Positions 8,650 to 17,600 of a stretch of 64,000 nt of DNA are shown one piece after another; within the stretch, counting starts at the first letter, position 1, and each line of letters starts with the position of its first letter. The position numbers and the translations under genes were made by a program. The notes beneath the pieces are model-generated. The model ran no database searches. It saw only the letters and a list, made by a program, of their open reading frames with translations, and was not told the origin of the DNA. The DNA is from Corynebacterium haematomassiliense. Lineage in GTDB: Bacteria; Actinomycetota; Actinomycetes; Mycobacteriales; Mycobacteriaceae. Where the stretch lies: positions 868,001-932,000 of the forward strand of contig NZ_JACDTZ010000001.1 of the NCBI RefSeq assembly GCF_013978595.1, written 5' to 3'.

Positions 8650-9279
8650 CTACCCCAGCTGCGCGATCCAGTTGCGCAGCACGCCGGCGCCAGCCTCGCC
8701 CGAGGTTTCGGGGTGGAAACGCGTCGCCCACAGCGGGCCGTTTTCCACCGCGGCCAGCACCTCGCCCGCCCAGCTCAGCTTCGGGTAGGCGATGAACTCG
8801 TCTTCTTTCAGCTCGAAATCGCGGGCGCCGGTCGCGGCGTTGAACTCAAACTCCTGCGCCCGATCCAACATCAGCGAGTCTGCCGCGGCCGCAACCTCCG
8901 CGCGCTCCACGGGGGCATCAAGCTTCTCGACGCCTCCCGGCCACTCCCCGAACCCAGCCGCGCCGTCCGCACCGCGCTCAAACAGCGCGTCCATGGCCGC
9001 GCCGACGACAAGCACCGGCCGCGAACCGGCGAGACGCTGCCCCACAACGCGGTCAACCTGGGCCTTGCGCAGCGCGCGCAGCGCCTCGGCGGCGTCGCCA
9101 GAGGCGGCAATGACCAGCCCGTCCACGGCGACGGCGTGCGCCGGGTCCGAGGTGATCTCAGCGTTCACACCTGCAGCCCGCAGCGCATCGCTCAACGCCG
9201 CCACCGCGGGGTCCGCGCCCGCGAACGGGTCGAACACCGCCACAGCGGGAGTTGTCGGGCCGGGGGTTGTCTCGCTCAT
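8650..9279 (-). CDS. Degenerate HisH-like glutamine amidotransferase, catalytic Cys missing
   Basis: A 209-residue protein whose length and landmarks match HisH, the glutaminase subunit of imidazole glycerol phosphate synthase: VVGQRLAGSRPV, the FERG and EWPG segments, and the C-terminal VENGPLWATRFHPETSG followed by LRNWIAQL. The nucleophile motif, normally GICVGMQ, reads VVGAAMD, so the Cys position is Gly93. The oxyanion-strand PGVGAF reads AASGDA, and the central PHMGWN block is absent. The triad His189 and Glu191 remain. No HisF is present nearby. The intact frame suggests either very recent decay or a new role. Start ATG 9279. It follows the MFS gene by 27 bases. Confidence 0.78.
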   Translation of the reverse strand: MSETTPGPTTPAVAVFDPFAGADPAVAALSDALRAAGVNAEITSDPAHAVAVDGLVIAASGDAAEALRALRKAQVDRVVGQRLAGSRPVLVVGAAMDALFERGADGAAGFGEWPGGVEKLDAPVERAEVAAAADSLMLDRAQEFEFNAATGARDFELKEDEFIAYPKLSWAGEVLAAVENGPLWATRFHPETSGEAGAGVLRNWIAQLG

Positions 9280-9306
9280 AGGTGCGTAGTCTAGCTCCCG
9301 CGCCGC

Positions 9307-10605
9307 CTACTGGCGCTTGCGCGGGTAGGGCCGCGGCACCTGCACGGACTTCAGGCGCGCGGACAGGTTGTTCACTTCCACCACGCGGTGGCGGCCCAGC
9401 TGGCGGTCCAGCAGCGTGATAGCCAGGCCGATGGTGATCACCGCAGAGGCGATGCCGAACACCGGGGCAAACGCCATCTGCGCCACCAGCATGCCGTAGA
9501 ACGTGGAGCCCAACCCGGTGCCGCCGTCGAAGCCGATGTTCCAGATTGCGGAGGCCTCCGAGGTCTTGTGCCGTGGCAGGCGGTAGAACAGCATCGTCAG
9601 CGCCTCGTTTTGCACCCCGCCGAAGCCAGCGCCGTAGAACAACGCCGCGATGAGCATGGTCCACGCGGGCAGCTCCATGGACAGGATCATCGCCATCAGC
9701 GCCACACCGATGGCGGCGATGATCTGGCACGGAATGATGACGCTGCCCGGGTAGCCGCGGCGGTCCATGATCCGGCCGGCCACGTAACGCGCCACCATGG
9801 CTGCGAAGTTGAGCACGGATAGCATCACGCCCGCCAGCGCCGCGCCGGAGACCGGGTCGAGCTCGCGCATGGACACCGGCAGGAAGTTCGTGATTGCGCC
9901 GTAGGCGGTGGTGACAAACATCAGGGCGAGCGCCGGCACGAGCGCGAGGTGCCACATGGGCACGCGCACGCTCTGCTGCGTTTCCGTGTCCGGGTCCGCC
10001 GGCGGGATGGGCGGGATGGCCATACAGGCCACCAGCGAGATCGCGCCGATGCAGGCGGCGATGATGTACACCGCGTCGTAGCCAATCTTGTCCACCAGCG
10101 CCAGGCCTGACGGCAGCGCCACCATCTGCGCCAGGCCGACGACCATGCCAAAAATGCCGGTTGCGCTGCCCAACAGGCGCAGCGGCACCAGCTCGGCGAT
10201 AATCGCCGCTTCCGCTACGGACAGCGCACCGAAGCCGATGCCGCGGATCGCACTGACGGTCAGCAGCGGCACCGCGTCCATGCCGAGCATGTAGCCGAAC
10301 GCCGGAATGCCCAACAGCAGCGAGGAGATGCCCAACACCCAGCCGAAGCCGAACGTTTTTAACGCTTTGGGGGTGAAGATTTGGGTGATCACGGTGGCGA
10401 GCATGAACACGCCCGTGGAAAGCCCGGCCAGGGAGGCGGGTTGGCCCGCGTCGATCACGGCGGTGGGCACCACCGGCAGCAGCAGCGCCCACGCCGCAAA
10501 CGCCGCGGCCACCGCAACGAGCACGGGGATCAGGCCGCGGGCGCGCCACACGTTGGTCAGCGATTCAACCTCGCTGCGGCTTAGCGGCTTTTTAGACCAT
10601 GCCAT
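9307..10605 (-). CDS. MFS transporter
   Basis: A 432-residue inner-membrane protein with about twelve hydrophobic helices and a cytoplasmic central loop (PADPDTETQQSVRVP), typical of the major facilitator superfamily. The ARYVAGRIMDRRG stretch after helix 8 is the second-half copy of the loop 2-3 motif, followed by the second six-helix bundle. The substrate is unknown. Position between the small membrane protein and the HisH-like gene matches a transporter found in corynebacterial his operons, so an amino-acid or drug-type substrate is possible. ATG 10605 lies one base after the upstream TGA, with GGAGGTG as ribosome site. Confidence 0.88.
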   Translation of the reverse strand: MAWSKKPLSRSEVESLTNVWRARGLIPVLVAVAAAFAAWALLLPVVPTAVIDAGQPASLAGLSTGVFMLATVITQIFTPKALKTFGFGWVLGISSLLLGIPAFGYMLGMDAVPLLTVSAIRGIGFGALSVAEAAIIAELVPLRLLGSATGIFGMVVGLAQMVALPSGLALVDKIGYDAVYIIAACIGAISLVACMAIPPIPPADPDTETQQSVRVPMWHLALVPALALMFVTTAYGAITNFLPVSMRELDPVSGAALAGVMLSVLNFAAMVARYVAGRIMDRRGYPGSVIIPCQIIAAIGVALMAMILSMELPAWTMLIAALFYGAGFGGVQNEALTMLFYRLPRHKTSEASAIWNIGFDGGTGLGSTFYGMLVAQMAFAPVFGIASAVITIGLAITLLDRQLGRHRVVEVNNLSARLKSVQVPRPYPRKRQ

Positions 10606-10606
10606 C

Positions 10607-10786
10607 TCACATCACCTCCATAAGCGCGAGGGCTGCGAAGAGCAGGGCCATGACAGCTAAAAGCGCAAGCACCGCGGTAAATGCACGCGGCGCTCCGCGT
10701 TGGTAGCTGGACCACACTCCGCCGACGAGAAGCCCCGCCACAAGGCTGAGCACCACCACCAAAATCGGATTCCCGACAGCGGACAC
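10607..10786 (-). CDS. Small two-helix membrane protein
   Basis: A 59-residue protein starting at GTG 10786. AGGAGG lies seven bases upstream, which decides this start over longer in-frame candidates. Two hydrophobic helices (ILVVVLSLVAGLLVGGVW and AVLALLAVMALLFAALALM) are separated by a short basic loop (SSYQRGAPRAF). The function is unknown. It is the first gene of the minus-strand block leading to pyk and overlaps the MFS ribosome-binding site, so the two are probably co-translated. A similar small gene accompanies the his operon transporter in other corynebacteria. Confidence 0.75.
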   Translation of the reverse strand: MSAVGNPILVVVLSLVAGLLVGGVWSSYQRGAPRAFTAVLALLAVMALLFAALALMEVM

Positions 10787-10887
10787 CGCAAAGACCTCCT
10801 TTTCAACCGAGTCGATTCCGCCGACATTGTAGACGCTGCGGCGGAATCCACGGGCGCTGGCTTCGCACCGGGCGTTATGCTCGCTGT

Positions 10888-11934
10888 ATGGGAAAGCACG
10901 CTGCACCTGTGGGCCGCCAGCGCCCCGGCGAGGTCACTCTCGAGCGCGTCGCTGCCGTCTTGGAGGGCCTCGGTTTCGAACCGATGGTGCGCCCGGACCG
11001 TCTGGTCATCGGCGCGCACGCCTTCACCGTGGCGCTGTGGGTGGACTACTCCCGCCCGATGTCGCTGGTCATCGACACCGCGGAGCGCATCCCCACCGAC
11101 TTCGAGCACGCGGGCGCACTCGCCCGCTTCATCAACACGTGGAACCACGACCGGGTCGGACCATGGGCGAGCTACCGCCTGATGGAGTCCGGGGATGTGT
11201 GCGCGCGAATGCGCCGCGGGGTGCACGTCAAGCATGGGCTTAGCGACGATCAACTGGCCGCCGAATTGGTCGACACCCTCGAGCACGCTAACGCTTTCTA
11301 CCGGCGGCTGCGTGAACGCTTCCTCGATGCCGGATTGGACCAGCCGCTGCCGCCGCAGCTCATGCGCGCCCAGGACACCGCCGTCCTGTTGGGCCGGCAT
11401 CCCCGGCTGCGCCACTTGCCGCGCGGCGGCCGGCAGGAGGTAACCACCGCGCCGGAGCTCTACAAGGTAGTGGAGGGCCCGGCAGGCGAGATCGCGCCGG
11501 TGGACATCAGCGACCTGACCGACGCGTTGGAGCAGCTGGATTTCCGCTACGGCGTGGACGAGGACGGCGTGATCGCCACCGGCGTCAACGGCGTGGCGTT
11601 CGCGCTGACTATCGACGGCGAACCGGGGCCGCGCTACGCCCGCGTGACTGGCATGTGGGACACCGGCCGCGACGCGCTCGAGGCGTTCTTGCCGCTGTGG
11701 CTGGTGTGCAACGACGTCAACGAGCGCACCTGCGCCACCGCCGCCTACCTGCACGAGTTCGACGGCGCCGCCCACATGCACGCCGAGTCCACCATGCTCG
11801 TGGCTGAGGGCGCCGCACCGGAGCAGGTCGGCGAGTTTGTCATTTCGGCGATGGCGGCGTGCCTGGCGGCCATCGACCACGTCAGCCAGCAGACGGCAGG
11901 CCACTCCGTGGTGGATTGGCCCGGCAGGCGCTAG
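10888..11934 (+). CDS. YbjN domain-containing protein (two domains)
   Basis: A 348-residue cytosolic protein with two tandem regions of YbjN/bacterial sensory transduction regulator type. The first covers about residues 14-140 (VTLERVAAVLEGLGFEP ... FINTWNH) and the second about 195-330 (DALEQLDFRYGVDEDG ... VISAMAACLAAIDHV). The FINxWN pattern in the first half is the most characteristic piece. The fold resembles secretion chaperones, but no function is established. TATGCT at 10876-10881 would place a transcript start about at the ATG, so a leaderless mRNA is possible; no ribosome site is seen. Its stop meets the stop of the convergent gene at 11935 with no gap. Confidence 0.72.
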   Translation: MGKHAAPVGRQRPGEVTLERVAAVLEGLGFEPMVRPDRLVIGAHAFTVALWVDYSRPMSLVIDTAERIPTDFEHAGALARFINTWNHDRVGPWASYRLMESGDVCARMRRGVHVKHGLSDDQLAAELVDTLEHANAFYRRLRERFLDAGLDQPLPPQLMRAQDTAVLLGRHPRLRHLPRGGRQEVTTAPELYKVVEGPAGEIAPVDISDLTDALEQLDFRYGVDEDGVIATGVNGVAFALTIDGEPGPRYARVTGMWDTGRDALEAFLPLWLVCNDVNERTCATAAYLHEFDGAAHMHAESTMLVAEGAAPEQVGEFVISAMAACLAAIDHVSQQTAGHSVVDWPGRR

Positions 11935-12453
11935 CTAGCGCTCGTCTTTGGTGTAGGCCAGAAGGTTCGCGGTCCAGTACACCAGCACCGCGGCGAACGG
12001 GCCCGCCGCCCAGGCTGCGCCAGGGCGCACGGGCGGCACGATGGTCAGCGTGTCGCCGCCCGAAAGCGCATCGGGCGACGGGAGGGGGTGGACAAGCCCC
12101 ACAAACCAGCCGCCGAAGATGTAGAGCGCAACCGCGGCTATGGCGCTGACGACGCCGGCCCAGAGCAGCCAGGCCACCGACCCGCGGACTTTCCCGCGCT
12201 TGGCGGCTATCAGCGCTACCGCCGCCACCACAACACCGGCCAGGGTGGTGAGCAGAGCGAACGAGCCGAAGCCGGCGAACTCGGCGTTGACGGGGCTTTG
12301 CGCCTGGTCCACCCGCAGGCCGCCGCCTTCGACCACGCCGACGTAGGCGGGCCGCACCAGCGCCCACACCCCGCCGCCGAGGATGCCCAAAACGCAACCG
12401 AGCGCCAGGAGCCCAGCTCCGGCGCTCAGTGCGGACTTGCGGGTTAGTTGCAC
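11935..12453 (-). CDS. Four-helix membrane protein, DUF2567-like
   Basis: A 172-residue membrane protein with four hydrophobic segments: LSAGAGLLALGCVLGILGG, the FALLTTLAGVVVAAVALIA region, AWLLWAGVVSAIAAVALYI and AGPFAAVLVYWTANLLAY. An extracytoplasmic loop of about 35 residues after the first helix contains VRPAYVGVVEGGGLRVDQAQ. Layout and size resemble the actinobacterial DUF2567 family. This family call is from memory of the pattern and is tentative. GTG 12453 overlaps the end of the upstream lipoprotein gene by 10 bases, implying a two-gene operon. Confidence 0.6.
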   Translation of the reverse strand: MQLTRKSALSAGAGLLALGCVLGILGGGVWALVRPAYVGVVEGGGLRVDQAQSPVNAEFAGFGSFALLTTLAGVVVAAVALIAAKRGKVRGSVAWLLWAGVVSAIAAVALYIFGGWFVGLVHPLPSPDALSGGDTLTIVPPVRPGAAWAAGPFAAVLVYWTANLLAYTKDER

Positions 12454-13175
12454 AGCTTCCAGCGGCCGTCTTCCTTCTGGAAGATCATGGTCGAGGTTTC
12501 CTCGCCGTGCTCGCTCCTCGCGGTCAAGCTTGCGGACGCGCGGTCGCCGTCGATGCGCACATCGTCCAGGCTGACCTCGGTCTCGGGCAGTTCGATGCCC
12601 TGGCCCTGCTCCTCAGCGAGGCGGCTGGCTTCCTGGACCTGCTCCAGGCTCATGCCCTGGCGCTCCAGCTCCTCGAGCATCGGCTCGGTCACGGCCTTGC
12701 AGGAGTTTTCCAAGATGGTCGGGGTCCAGTCCGCGAACGAGCCCGGGTTCAGCACGGCACGGGCGGTGTCCTCCATCTCCCGGCGGTCGTCCTCGCTGCC
12801 CTCCTTACCGTTGGCCAGCGGCTCGTTGGTGTTTTCCGGCATGCCGCTTTCAAACGGGTTGGCCAGTGTCGGCGGCTGCTCCTCGCCGCCCTGCGCCTGG
12901 TCGGACTTCTTCTTGTCGTCCTTGTTTTCCTTCTTCTTTTCCGTCTCGGAGCTCTTCGAGGTCTTTTCCGTCTTCTCTTCGGACTTTTCAGACTTCTCGG
13001 ATTTTTCCGCAGAGGTTTCCGTGGAAGAGTTCGCGGCGGACGCCTCAGGTGCCTCGGCGGCGGTGGAAAGGCCGCCGGAGGTGCCTTCGTCGTCGGACCC
13101 GCACGCGGCGAGCGGGAGCACGAGGGCGAGCGCCGCCGTCGTTACTGCCATGCTCTTCTTCGTTTGCAACTTCAC
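12444..13175 (-). CDS. Predicted lipoprotein with charged low-complexity linker
   Basis: A 243-residue predicted lipoprotein. It has a basic N-terminus (MKLQTKK), a hydrophobic stretch and the lipobox LAAC. Next comes a Ser/Glu/Lys-rich linker of about 70 residues built from EKSEKSEKSEEK-type units. A folded C-terminal domain covers about residues 135-243, with two cysteines (ENSCKAV and the final KLCN) that could pair, and the motif TMIFQKEDGRWKLC typical of NTF2-like secreted domains. The linker would tether this domain to the membrane through the cell wall. Start GTG 13175 is chosen because it gives a standard signal peptide. Function unknown. Confidence 0.75.
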   Translation of the reverse strand: MKLQTKKSMAVTTAALALVLPLAACGSDDEGTSGGLSTAAEAPEASAANSSTETSAEKSEKSEKSEEKTEKTSKSSETEKKKENKDDKKKSDQAQGGEEQPPTLANPFESGMPENTNEPLANGKEGSEDDRREMEDTARAVLNPGSFADWTPTILENSCKAVTEPMLEELERQGMSLEQVQEASRLAEEQGQGIELPETEVSLDDVRIDGDRASASLTARSEHGEETSTMIFQKEDGRWKLCN

Positions 13176-13360
13176 GGTATACCTGTACCTCTCGTTGTCG
13201 GACCCGCCCGGTAATTCGGCACGGGTTGGCACCAGCGACTGTTTCCTTCTTCGTTTTTCGGTATCAACAATGCAGTCGCGGTGAAGACCTGTCAGAAATA
13301 GTACCAACTACTCACTGTCGCTCCCGTTGGACATCTATACAAGCATTCTGGAGGGTTTCT

Positions 13361-13429
13361 GTGAGTCCGCGTAAAGCCATTTTGGTCACTCGAAGACGCC
13401 GCGCGTCTATGTTGGAGGAATGCAGTTAA
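13361..13429 (+). CDS. Possible 22-codon leader peptide overlapping the TetR start
   Basis: GTG 13361 follows GGAGGG by five bases and opens a 22-codon frame (MSPRKAILVTRRRRASMLEE, then Cys-Ser) whose TAA at 13427-13429 lies just inside the next gene, overlapping its ATG by ten bases. It contains a run of four arginines. The regulator's own ATG has its purine-rich stretch almost touching the start, which favours initiation by ribosomes arriving from this frame. It could be a coupling leader or only a chance frame. Confidence 0.3.
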   Translation: MSPRKAILVTRRRRASMLEECS

Positions 13430-13998
13430 CCCGTGAGCGCATCACCGGCGCGGCGTTGGCCATCCTCGCCGAGTACGGGCTCGCGGACGTGTCCATGCGC
13501 CGGGTGGCCACCTCGCTTTCCGTCGCGCCCGGCGCGCTGTACTGGCACATTGCCAACAAGCAGGAACTTATCGCCTCCATGGCGGAAGAGATTGTGCAGG
13601 AGCTTTTCGACGGCCCCCTGCCGGACCCCGCACGCTTAAGCGGCGAGCTGCGCGAAGCGCTCCTTTCCACCCGCGACGGCGCGGAGGTCGTGGTCGCGGC
13701 GGTCAGCCAGCCCGGCTCGCAAGTGCAAAAAGAGTTGGAAACCAGGTTCGCGGCGTCGGTGAGGGCGTGGCTGGGCGAAGCTGCGTCGACAAGCAATGTG
13801 CGCGTCGCGGCCCGCGGGTTGCTGCGACTGACCTTAGGCGACGCGGCGGTGCAGCAAGCCGCCGCGCAGCTGGCGCAGGCGACCGGGGCGGACGAGGAGT
13901 CGGACGGCGCGGACGAGCACGCCGCGGCGGTGGCCTTCCTGCTCGACGGCCTAAAGCGAAGTGCCTCAGCGGGCACTAAGCTGTGGCCCCATGAGTGA
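13420..13998 (+). CDS. TetR family transcriptional regulator
   Basis: A 192-residue regulator. The N-terminal helix-turn-helix (residues 3-50) fits TetR closely: LTRERITGAALAILAEYGL, then DVSMRRVATSLSVAPGALYWH and the IANKQEL tail. The C-terminal ligand domain is Ala-rich and does not suggest a ligand. It overlaps glgX by 8 bases and could control it or itself. No clear inverted-repeat operator was found immediately upstream. The start ATG 13420 has GGAGGA directly abutting it, an unusually short spacing that may depend on the leader frame at 13361. Confidence 0.87.
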   Translation: MQLTRERITGAALAILAEYGLADVSMRRVATSLSVAPGALYWHIANKQELIASMAEEIVQELFDGPLPDPARLSGELREALLSTRDGAEVVVAAVSQPGSQVQKELETRFAASVRAWLGEAASTSNVRVAARGLLRLTLGDAAVQQAAAQLAQATGADEESDGADEHAAAVAFLLDGLKRSASAGTKLWPHE

Positions 13999-16159
13999 GA
14001 CCATCGTCTGGCCCGGTTCCTCCTACCCCCTGGGCTCCACGTTCGACGGCGCAGGCACGAACTTTGCGCTGTTCTCCGGTGTCGCGGAGAAGGTGGAGCT
14101 GTGCCTCATCGACGACGACGGGGCGGAGACCCGCATCCCGCTGGAGGAAGTGGACAACCACGTCTGGCACGCCTACCTGCCCGGCGTGAGCCCGGGCCAG
14201 CGTTACGGCTACCGCGTACACGGGCCGTGGGACCCGCATAACGGTAAGCGCTGCGACCCGAACAAGCTGCTGGTGGACCCGTATGCGCGCGCCTTCGACG
14301 GCGAGTTCGACCAGCACTCCTCGCTGTTTTCCTACGACGTGCACGCGGACGAGCCGGGCACGGGTCGCAACGAGGAGGACTCGCTGGGCCACACGATGCT
14401 GTCCGTGGTGATCAACCCGTTCTTCGACTGGGGCGACGACCGCGCGCCGAAGATCCCCGAGGGCGAATCCGTCATTTACGAGTGCCACGTCAAGGGCATG
14501 ACGCAGACTCACCCCGGCATCCCGGAGGACCTGCGCGGAACCTATGCCGGCATGGCGCACCCGGTGATGGTGGACTACCTCAAAGACCTGGGCGTCACCG
14601 CGATTGAGCTGTTGCCGGTGCACCAGTTCCTGCAGGACGACCGCCTCAGGGACCTAGGCCTGCGCAACTACTGGGGCTACAACACGTTCGGGTTTTTCGC
14701 CCCGGAGAACAACTACGCCTCCTCCACCGCCCCGGGCGACGCGGTCGCCGAGTTCAAGCAGATGGTGCGTACGTACCACGAGGCGGGCATCGAGGTCATC
14801 CTGGACGTGGTGTACAACCACACCGCCGAGGGCAACCACATGGGGCCCACCATCGCGTTCCGCGGCATCGACAACGAGGCGTACTACCGGCTGGTGGACG
14901 AGGACAAGTTCCACTACATGGACTACACCGGCACCGGAAACTCCTTCAACGTGCGCTACCCGCACTCGCTGCAGCTGATCATGGATTCGCTGCGCTACTG
15001 GGTCACGGACATGCACGTGGACGGCTTCCGCTTCGACCTCGCCTCCACCCTGGCCCGCGAGTTTTCGGACGTGGACCGCCTGGCCACCTTCTTCGACCTG
15101 GTGCAGCAGGACCCGGTGGTCAGCCAGGTCAAGCTCATCGCCGAGCCGTGGGACGTGGGCGAAGGCGGATACCAGGTGGGCAACTTTCCCGCCCTTTGGA
15201 GCGAGTGGAACGGCAAGTACCGCGACACCATGCGCGACTTCTGGCGCGGCGAGGACTCCACACTCGGCGAGTTCGCCTCGCGCCTGACCGGTTCGTCGGA
15301 CCTGTACCAGCACAACGGCCGCCGCCCCACCGCGTCGATCAACTTCATCACCGCCCACGACGGGTTCACCCTCAACGACCTGGTCAGCTACAACGACAAG
15401 CACAATGAGGCCAACGGCGAGGACAACCGCGACGGCGAAAGCCACAACCGCTCCTGGAACTGCGGCGCGGAAGGTGACACGGACGACCCGGAGGTGTTGG
15501 ACCTGCGTGCTCGCCAGCGCCGCAACTTCTTGACCACCCTGCTGTTGTCCCAGGGCACCCCGATGCTCGCCCACGGCGACGAGATCGCCCGTACCCAGGG
15601 CGGCAACAATAACGTCTACTGCCAGGACAACGAGATCGCCTGGATGGACTGGTCCACGCTGGAGGAGGCGTCCGACCTGCACGACTTCACCCGGCGGCTG
15701 ATCGAGCTGCGCCGCGACCATCCGGTGTTCCGCCGCCGCCGCTTCCTCGCCGGCGGCGCGCTGGGCGACGATGAGCACGACCGCGAGATCGCGTGGCTCA
15801 CGCCTGAGTGCACACTGATGACGCAGGACGATTGGAATACCCCGTTCGGTCGTGCTCTGATGGTGTTCTTGGACGGCGACGCCATCGCCGAGCCGGATGC
15901 GCGCGGACAGCGCGTGGTGGACGATTCCTTCCTGCTGATGTTCAACGCCCACTACGAAGACATCGACTTCACGGTGCCGGGCGCCGAGTTCGGCGACGAG
16001 TGGGAGGTTGTCGTGGACACCACCGAACCGCTCGGAGTGCGCGAGAACGCGGAGCCGGTCCAGCCCGGCGCGGCTGTGACCGTGGGCCAGCGTTCCACCG
16101 TGGTGCTGCGCCGCACCCAACCACCCGCAGGCGAAGGAAATTCGGAGGCCAGCCACTAA
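13991..16159 (+). CDS. glgX: Glycogen debranching enzyme (isoamylase type)
   Basis: A 722-residue glycoside hydrolase family 13 enzyme that removes alpha-1,6 branches from phosphorylase-limited glycogen in the cytosol. It has an N-terminal carbohydrate-binding beta-domain (WPGSSYPLGSTFDGAGTNFALFS), the conserved regions DVVYNHTAEGN, GFRFDLAST (nucleophile Asp), IAEPWD (acid Glu) and TAHDGFTLNDLVSYN, and a C-terminal beta-domain. ATG 13991 is used because MSETIVWPG matches the family start; a TTG ten codons earlier is unlikely. It overlaps the TetR gene by 8 bases and the exonuclease gene by one (TAATG). With treY downstream it belongs to the glycogen-to-trehalose neighbourhood. Confidence 0.95.
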   Translation: MSETIVWPGSSYPLGSTFDGAGTNFALFSGVAEKVELCLIDDDGAETRIPLEEVDNHVWHAYLPGVSPGQRYGYRVHGPWDPHNGKRCDPNKLLVDPYARAFDGEFDQHSSLFSYDVHADEPGTGRNEEDSLGHTMLSVVINPFFDWGDDRAPKIPEGESVIYECHVKGMTQTHPGIPEDLRGTYAGMAHPVMVDYLKDLGVTAIELLPVHQFLQDDRLRDLGLRNYWGYNTFGFFAPENNYASSTAPGDAVAEFKQMVRTYHEAGIEVILDVVYNHTAEGNHMGPTIAFRGIDNEAYYRLVDEDKFHYMDYTGTGNSFNVRYPHSLQLIMDSLRYWVTDMHVDGFRFDLASTLAREFSDVDRLATFFDLVQQDPVVSQVKLIAEPWDVGEGGYQVGNFPALWSEWNGKYRDTMRDFWRGEDSTLGEFASRLTGSSDLYQHNGRRPTASINFITAHDGFTLNDLVSYNDKHNEANGEDNRDGESHNRSWNCGAEGDTDDPEVLDLRARQRRNFLTTLLLSQGTPMLAHGDEIARTQGGNNNVYCQDNEIAWMDWSTLEEASDLHDFTRRLIELRRDHPVFRRRRFLAGGALGDDEHDREIAWLTPECTLMTQDDWNTPFGRALMVFLDGDAIAEPDARGQRVVDDSFLLMFNAHYEDIDFTVPGAEFGDEWEVVVDTTEPLGVRENAEPVQPGAAVTVGQRSTVVLRRTQPPAGEGNSEASH

Positions 16160-17547
16160 TGATCACCGCGCACGGCGCAACGTTGACCGTGACCAACGAG
16201 GCACTGACCCTCACCCCCACCCCGCTCGCGGCGTCGCTGCAAGGCAGTGGTAGCTCCCGCGAGGTGGCCATCGCCGACATCGCCGGCGCCACCTCCGTTA
16301 AGGGTGACGCGTGGACCCGCTCGCGCGTGGACATCGACACCGGCGGAGACGCCTTAGCCGTCTGGTTCGCCCCCGGCGACGAGGAGGGCCCGAATGAGCT
16401 TTGCAAGCTTCTCGACGACGCACGGCACGGCCACGCCCCCGCCACCGGCACCGTGACCGGCGGCGCCGGCATCCCGGGCTTTTCCTTCGTCGGCTTCGAC
16501 GTGGAGACCGCGAACCGCCGCTGGGGCTCGATCTGCCAGATCGGCCTGGTGAAGATCGTCGACGGCGAGGAGGTGGACCGTGCCTCCTGGCTGTGCAAGC
16601 CGCCTGCCTCTTTGGCGCAGTTCGAAGAGGGCAACGTGGCCATCCACGGCATCACCGAGCAGGATGTCGCCGACGCGCCGGACGTGTGCGACTGCATCCC
16701 GAAGATGACCGAGTTCGTCGGCGGCCTGCCGCTAGTGGCGCACAACGCCCAGTTCGACGCGTCCGCGCTGCGCGACGCCTGCCAGGCCTCAGACGTAGAG
16801 GTGCCCCAGATGCTGTTCGCCTGCACGCTCGCCCAGGCGCGCGCCACCAAGCTGGACGTGGCCAACCATCGCCTGCCCACCCTGGCGGAGCACTTCGGCA
16901 TCACGCTGGATAACCACCACGACGCGTGCGAGGACGCCGCGGCCTGCGCCGGCGTGATGGTGGGCCTAGCGCGCCAGGCCGGCCACACCGGCAGCCTGAT
17001 GAGTTTTGTGCACGACTCCGGCTTCACACTCGGCTCCATCGACGCCGCGCGCGTGACCCCGGTGCTTCGCGACCGCTCCGGCGCGGGCCGCGCGATGCAG
17101 GCGGAGAAGGCGGCCCAGGGCGGCGTGTCCGCGGCCGTGGCCGCATCGGCGGCGCCGCAGGGGTCGAATCAGGCGGGACCGGCGAAGCCGTCGCCAAGCA
17201 AAAGCCCCCAGCGGCCCTGGCAGTCCGTGGCCACCCCGGACACCGTGCCGGAGCCGAACACCGACGCGGACCCGAACTCCCCGCTCTACGGCGAAAACGT
17301 CACGCTCACCGGCGAGTTCGAGCCGCACGACAAGGGCGAGTTGTGGCAGAAGATTGCCGAGCAGGGCGCGCAGGTGGGCAAGAACGTGACCAAGAAGACC
17401 ACCGTGCTGGTGGTCGGCGAATGGGCGACGGTGACCTCGAAGGAAAAGCGCGCCCGCGAGCTGATGGACAAGGGCCAGGACATCCAGATCTGGCAGGCCA
17501 GCCAGCTGCTTGAGGCGCTGGGGCTAGACGAACAACCGCCGTTTTAA
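16159..17547 (+). CDS. DnaQ-like 3'-5' exonuclease with C-terminal BRCT domain
   Basis: A 462-residue protein with three parts. Residues 1-110 are an actinobacterial N-terminal region that may bind membrane or protein (TLTVTNEALTLTPTPLAASL). Residues 112-275 are a DEDD exonuclease with Exo I FVGFDVETAN, Exo II LVAHNAQFDASAL and Exo III HHDACEDAAACA. After a Pro-rich linker, residues 375-455 form a BRCT domain (GENVTLTGEFEPHDKGELWQ, GWKN-like VGKNVTKKTTVLVVG). This layout resembles epsilon-type proofreading or repair exonucleases. The start ATG 16159 shares its A with the glgX TAA, which supports translational coupling. Confidence 0.88.
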   Translation: MITAHGATLTVTNEALTLTPTPLAASLQGSGSSREVAIADIAGATSVKGDAWTRSRVDIDTGGDALAVWFAPGDEEGPNELCKLLDDARHGHAPATGTVTGGAGIPGFSFVGFDVETANRRWGSICQIGLVKIVDGEEVDRASWLCKPPASLAQFEEGNVAIHGITEQDVADAPDVCDCIPKMTEFVGGLPLVAHNAQFDASALRDACQASDVEVPQMLFACTLAQARATKLDVANHRLPTLAEHFGITLDNHHDACEDAAACAGVMVGLARQAGHTGSLMSFVHDSGFTLGSIDAARVTPVLRDRSGAGRAMQAEKAAQGGVSAAVAASAAPQGSNQAGPAKPSPSKSPQRPWQSVATPDTVPEPNTDADPNSPLYGENVTLTGEFEPHDKGELWQKIAEQGAQVGKNVTKKTTVLVVGEWATVTSKEKRARELMDKGQDIQIWQASQLLEALGLDEQPPF

Positions 17548-17600
17548 AACAGTTTCGGCCTCGAGGGAACCGGGGCGGGTGCGGCTGCGTCTAAGTAGCC

